Part shown: positions 5,548 through 8,429 of the stretch, one piece after another
Position numbering within the stretch: the first letter of the stretch is position 1
Layout of the letters: every line of letters starts with the position of its first letter
From: an uncultured Oscillospiraceae bacterium
GTDB taxonomy: Bacteria; Bacillota; Clostridia; Oscillospirales; Oscillospiraceae
Assembly: GCA_900752305.1 (NCBI GenBank)
Contig: CAADUV010000071.1
Span: forward strand, 1 to 8,429
Reading direction: 5' to 3'
Length of the DNA stretch: 8,429 bases
Made by a program: the position numbers and the translations under genes
The notes under the pieces: model-generated
The model's input: only the letters and a program-made list of their open reading frames with translations
What the model was told of the DNA's origin: nothing
Databases searched by the model: none

Positions 5548-5589
5548 AAGCGCCCAGGCAGAAAATCCCTGCCTGGGCGCTTATTTCTT
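5548..5589 (+). terminator. Strong intrinsic terminator after the CapA-like gene
   Basis: AAGCGCCCAGGCA (5548-5560) pairs perfectly with TGCCTGGGCGCTT (5570-5582). One more G-C pair inside (5561 with 5569) leaves a 7-base loop. TTATTTCTT follows the stem. It starts 9 bases after the stop codon and separates this gene from the germination operon. Confidence 0.86.
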
Positions 5590-5607
5590 GCTCAGTTGGG
5601 CATAATA
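5579..5607 (+). promoter_or_regulatory. Possible forespore (sigma-G-like) promoter of the ger operon
   Basis: CATAATA at 5601-5607 resembles the -10 of sigma-F/sigma-G promoters (CATA-type). GCTTA at 5579-5583, 17 bases upstream, is close to the GYATA-type -35. GerA-family operons in Bacillus are known to be transcribed by sigma-G in the forespore. The -35 overlaps the 3' arm of the preceding terminator. The match is short and imperfect. Confidence 0.3.
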
Positions 5608-5636
5608 GCCCCAGAAATAGGAGAGGAGCGCGCGCC

Positions 5637-7124
5637 ATGGGAAGCCATCAGGAATATGTCCCCCATCATCCGAAACCGGAGGTGGTCTACGACCTGCCCT
5701 TGAATTTAGAGGGGTTGGAGTCCGCCTTCGCCCACTGCGTGGAGTTTGCCAGCCGAGAGATCGTCCTGGTGCAGGGCGGCACTTGCACGGTGTGCTGGCT
5801 GGAAGGGATGGTCAAGAGCGAGCGGCTCAACGATTACGTCCTGCGGCCGCTCATTACCGGGCCGGTTCCGGCAGAGGTACAAAAGGTGGGTGACCTGCTC
5901 CAAGGGGTCATCTGGAACCTGAACGTCCAGACCCAGACCACCGTGGACGAGACGGTGGCGGCCATGGTGGACGGCAGCTGTGCGGTGGTGCTGCCCGACG
6001 GCGTGCTGACCTGCTCCGTGCCCACTGAGGAAAAACGCAGCGTGGAAGGGCCGGAGAATGAGACGGAGGCCAAGGGGGCACGGGACTCCTTTGTAGAGAG
6101 TGTGCGTACCAGCACCTCCCTGGTGCGCCGTCGGCTCAAGAGCGCCAAGGTCAAGTGCGAGGAGTACCGGGTGGGACGGACGTCTCAGACGGCGGTGGAT
6201 GTGCTGTGGGTGGAGGACATCACCAACCAGACCCTAGTGGATAAGATCTCCCAGCGCATTGCGGACATGGACATTGACGCTCTGCTGGCGGCGGCAGATA
6301 TTGAGGAATATTTAGTGGACAGCCGCAGCACGGTGTTTCCGCAGGTGCTGTTTACCGAGCGGCCCGACCGGTTCTGCCGTGGCCTGATGGATGGTCGGGT
6401 GGGGGTGCTCATTGATGGCATTCCGCTGGGATGCCTGGTGCCCTGCGACCTGAATCAGTTCTTGCGGACGTCCCAGGATTTGAGCTATCATTGGGCCATC
6501 GTCAGTGTCCTGACCCTGCTGCGCTACCTGTCCATCTTCATTACAGTCCTGCTGCCAGGGGTTTATATCGCAGTCTCCGCCTTTCACCTACAGATGATCC
6601 CCACTCAGTTGGCGCTGTCCATCATTGCCAGCAAGCAGGATGTGCCCTTCTCCACCCAGTTTGAGGTGCTGGCCATGCTGCTGGCCTTTGAACTGCTCCA
6701 GGAGGCGGGACTGCGGATGCCCAAGACCATCGGACAGAGCGTCTCCATCATCGGCGCTCTGGTGGTGGGACAGGCAGCGGTGGAGGCGAAGATCGTCTCA
6801 CCGGCGGTCATCATCGTGGTGGCGGCAGCTGGCATGGCCGGATTCACCATGCCCAGCCAGGACTTTGCCAACGGCCTGCGCATCTGGCGCTTCCTGGTGG
6901 CGTTGGGAGCTTGCTTTGCCGGCCTGTTCGGCTTGACCACGGTGGCGGCGGCGCTCATCTTCCAGCTGGCGAAAATGCAAAATTGCGGCGTCAGCTACCT
7001 GACCCCCTTTGTGGCCAAGGAGTGGCAGCATAAAGGCGGCGGCTGGGTGGTGCGAGGGCCGATGCCAGACATCAAACTGCGGGAGCTATCCCTGAACCCA
7101 GAGGGGAAACGGAGGCAAAAGTGA
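5637..7124 (+). CDS. gerA: Spore germinant receptor subunit A (GerA family)
   Basis: The A subunit of a nutrient germinant receptor in the spore inner membrane; with B and C it senses small molecules and triggers germination. The start ATG 5637 is set by AGGAG at 5624-5628, 8 bases upstream. The frame is open further upstream only because it runs through the previous gene and its terminator. The 495-residue length fits the family. The cytosolic N-terminal half shows the REIVLVQGGTCTVCWLEGMV strand region (40-59), the conserved arginine-rich block SFVESVRTSTSLVRRRLKS (151-169), and DIEEYLVDSRSTVFPQ (221-236). The membrane half starts near 285 and has roughly five hydrophobic segments, with hallmark blocks QMIPTQLALSIIAS (319-332), FELLQEAGLRMPKTIGQ (351-367) and IIGALVVGQAAVEAKIVSPA (371-390). 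The C-terminus is a basic cytosolic tail. Its stop overlaps the start of the next gene (GTGA). Confidence 0.95.
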   Translation: MGSHQEYVPHHPKPEVVYDLPLNLEGLESAFAHCVEFASREIVLVQGGTCTVCWLEGMVKSERLNDYVLRPLITGPVPAEVQKVGDLLQGVIWNLNVQTQTTVDETVAAMVDGSCAVVLPDGVLTCSVPTEEKRSVEGPENETEAKGARDSFVESVRTSTSLVRRRLKSAKVKCEEYRVGRTSQTAVDVLWVEDITNQTLVDKISQRIADMDIDALLAAADIEEYLVDSRSTVFPQVLFTERPDRFCRGLMDGRVGVLIDGIPLGCLVPCDLNQFLRTSQDLSYHWAIVSVLTLLRYLSIFITVLLPGVYIAVSAFHLQMIPTQLALSIIASKQDVPFSTQFEVLAMLLAFELLQEAGLRMPKTIGQSVSIIGALVVGQAAVEAKIVSPAVIIVVAAAGMAGFTMPSQDFANGLRIWRFLVALGACFAGLFGLTTVAAALIFQLAKMQNCGVSYLTPFVAKEWQHKGGGWVVRGPMPDIKLRELSLNPEGKRRQK

Positions 7125-8266
7125 GAAAAGTTGCGTGGATACTCTGCTGTGTGCTCACAGCAAACCTGCTCTGCGGGTGCAGTCCTCGGTTCCTGCCCCA
7201 GCCCAAGGACATTTCCAATGTGGAATTGGTGCGGACGCTGGCAGTGGACAGTGCTCCGGAGGAGCGGGTCAAGGTCACCGTTTCCAGCGGGGTCAAGCAG
7301 GAGGAATCCGGCAGCGGCGGCAAAGAGCCGCTGATTCTGGAACGGGAGGCGGGTACGGTTTTTGCCGCCTGTCAGATGATTCAAAAGAGCGGCAGTGGGT
7401 ATGTGAGTTACGGACATGTGACAGAGTGCATCATTGGCAAAGGGGCGGCGGAGGCCGGTATTGACCGGATTTTGGATTATATTCAGCGGGACTATGAGAT
7501 GCGGTTGGACACTTTGATCTTTTTCACCGAAGAGACCGCAGCGGAGATCGTCATCAAATCCGGCAGCGAGGACATCGCCGCCACCGACCGCCTTCAGGAG
7601 ATCGGCAAGGAACTTCCGTTGGAGTCCAAAGGGTGGGCGTGTACTGTCCGGGAGTTCTTGACCGACCTGTATGACAACGGCTGGGCCATGATGCCGGTGG
7701 TGCGGCTGCAGAAGGAAGCGGAACAGGACACCTTGGTGTCAGACGGGATGGCGTTGTTCCAGGAGACCAGTTTAAAAGGACGGTTCCCGCCGGAATTGGG
7801 ACGGGGCGTCTGCCTGCTGCTCAATCAGGGGGATATGAGCTATCTGGACTTGGACACCGAGGAGGATGGCGTAGCCGGTCTAAAGCTGACCGGTCAGAAA
7901 TGTAAGTGGAGCGCCCAGTGGCAAGGGGATGAGCTGACCGACTTGACGGCAAATATCCAGGTGCAGGCGGACTTGTCCGAAGTGAGCGGAAAACTGGAAG
8001 AGCTGAATGAGGATGCCATGAGCCGCATGGAAAAGACCCTGGCTAAAACCTTGACCCGTGAGGCGATACAGGTGTTGGAGCAGGAACAGCGGGTGGGGGA
8101 TTTCCTCCATTTGAAACGGACGTTGATGACGCAATATCCCATGAAAGCTGGCCTGATCCAGCAAAAGTGGGAGCAATGGCAGAAGAGCCTGACCTTCCAC
8201 GTGAAGACCGGCTGCGTGATACAGCAGAGCTACGACGTAAGCCGAGGAGTAGGCCAGGGCGCGTAA
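7121..8266 (+). CDS. gerC: Spore germinant receptor lipoprotein subunit C (Ger(x)C family)
   Basis: A 381-residue lipoprotein expected on the outer face of the spore inner membrane, as the third subunit of the receptor. It starts at GTG 7121, overlapping the gerA stop by four bases, with GGAGG at 7111-7115 five bases upstream. Residues 2-19 are a signal peptide, and LCGC (17-20) is a good lipobox, placing the lipid-bearing cysteine at 20. The mature N-terminus, with SNVELVRTLAVDSAPEERVKVTV, is the conserved family opening (E-L...V..ID). GYVSYGHVTECIIGKGAAEAG, followed by a helix RILDYIQRDYEMRL, matches the usual second block. The C-terminal third is a long amphipathic helical region followed by a closing strand. 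Length is typical (about 370-400). Two cysteines (9 and 10) sit inside the signal peptide. Confidence 0.92.
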   Translation: MRKVAWILCCVLTANLLCGCSPRFLPQPKDISNVELVRTLAVDSAPEERVKVTVSSGVKQEESGSGGKEPLILEREAGTVFAACQMIQKSGSGYVSYGHVTECIIGKGAAEAGIDRILDYIQRDYEMRLDTLIFFTEETAAEIVIKSGSEDIAATDRLQEIGKELPLESKGWACTVREFLTDLYDNGWAMMPVVRLQKEAEQDTLVSDGMALFQETSLKGRFPPELGRGVCLLLNQGDMSYLDLDTEEDGVAGLKLTGQKCKWSAQWQGDELTDLTANIQVQADLSEVSGKLEELNEDAMSRMEKTLAKTLTREAIQVLEQEQRVGDFLHLKRTLMTQYPMKAGLIQQKWEQWQKSLTFHVKTGCVIQQSYDVSRGVGQGA

Positions 8267-8278
8267 AGGGGGAGCGGA

Positions 8279-8429
8279 ATGGAGCAGAAAAAGCTGTCTG
8301 GGGGACAATTTGGCATCTTGACCTTCGTCATGATGATGGCGCCTATCGTCCACGCCGTCCCCACCCGCATCATCGACGCCCGCCGAGCGTCCTGGCTCCT
8401 GCCCCTTGCGGCGGGCCCGCCCCCCGCCC
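8279..8429 (+). CDS. gerB: Spore germinant receptor subunit B (GerB permease family), N-terminal part
   Basis: The first 50 codons of a gene cut by the right edge. GGGGGAG (8268-8274) lies 4 bases before ATG 8279, and the gap from the gerC stop is only 12 bases. MEQKKLSGGQFGILTFVMMMAP, followed by a segment with Ala-Val-Pro-Thr and Asp-Ala-Arg-Arg-Ala-Ser-Trp-Leu, matches the start of GerAB-type proteins: a first membrane helix, then the conserved A(G/R)RDAWL-like turn into helix two. GerB proteins belong to the APC superfamily of amino acid transporters, have about ten membrane helices, and form the germinant-binding subunit. The last bases are an extreme GC run giving Gly-Pro-Pro-Pro-Ala, which is unusual for a membrane helix. 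Confidence 0.82.
   Translation, partial: MEQKKLSGGQFGILTFVMMMAPIVHAVPTRIIDARRASWLLPLAAGPPPA

Noticed and set aside
5430..5636. An extension of gerA upstream into the CapA-like gene
   Set aside because: It would run through a recognised gene in another frame and through its terminator. The ATG at 5637 has a well-placed AGGAG and begins the GerA-like sequence.
1..8429. CRISPR array, tRNA or rRNA genes, transposase or phage genes
   Set aside because: No regularly spaced long repeats, cloverleaf-compatible sequence, transposase motifs or terminal inverted repeats were found by reading both strands.

Overview
The window looks like a chromosomal piece of a moderately GC-rich, endospore-forming anaerobe of the class Clostridia, probably an Oscillospiraceae-type gut bacterium (Oscillibacter, Flavonifractor or Lawsonibacter kind). 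The grounds are a germinant-receptor operon of the GerA family, strong AGGAGG-type ribosome binding sites, an asparagine synthase end and a methionyl-tRNA synthetase of the Firmicute kind with a C-terminal tRNA-binding domain, and high-GC coding with AT-rich intergenic DNA. The lineage is an inference from family-level recognition, not from a search. All supported genes lie on the plus strand.

Layout. (1) Bases 1-195 are the last 64 codons of a glutamine-dependent asparagine synthase, closed by an intrinsic terminator. (2) Bases 240-2240 hold an accessory cassette of four small proteins, each with one N-terminal membrane segment. The first (368-802) has its own promoter and terminator. The next three (927-2185) form an operon with a near-consensus sigma-A promoter (838-866). 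The first three proteins look like divergent paralogs: membrane segment ending in a Leu-Asn pair, linker, a Gly-Thr-Tyr motif, then a small beta-rich domain. The fourth differs and resembles NTF2-like extracytoplasmic domains. No function is known to me for the three paralogs; they are the least explained part of the window. (3) Bases 2210-4371 hold metG with its own promoter, a roughly 150-nt leader containing a terminator-like hairpin, and a 649-residue enzyme. (4) Bases 4426-5538 encode an exported CapA/PgsA-type metallophosphatase-like lipoprotein, ended by a strong terminator. (5) From 5637 to the end there is a spore germinant receptor operon in the order gerA-gerC-gerB. A and C overlap by 4 bases, and gerB is cut by the window end.

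How the parts fit together. asnB and metG are housekeeping genes. The ger genes should encode the three subunits of one inner-spore-membrane receptor, and would be expected to be expressed in the forespore. A weak sigma-G-like element sits before gerA. The small-protein cassette and the CapA-like protein both act outside the cytoplasmic membrane, but nothing in the sequence ties them functionally to their neighbours. A recurring compact design is seen at three junctions, where the terminator of one unit runs directly into the promoter elements of the next.
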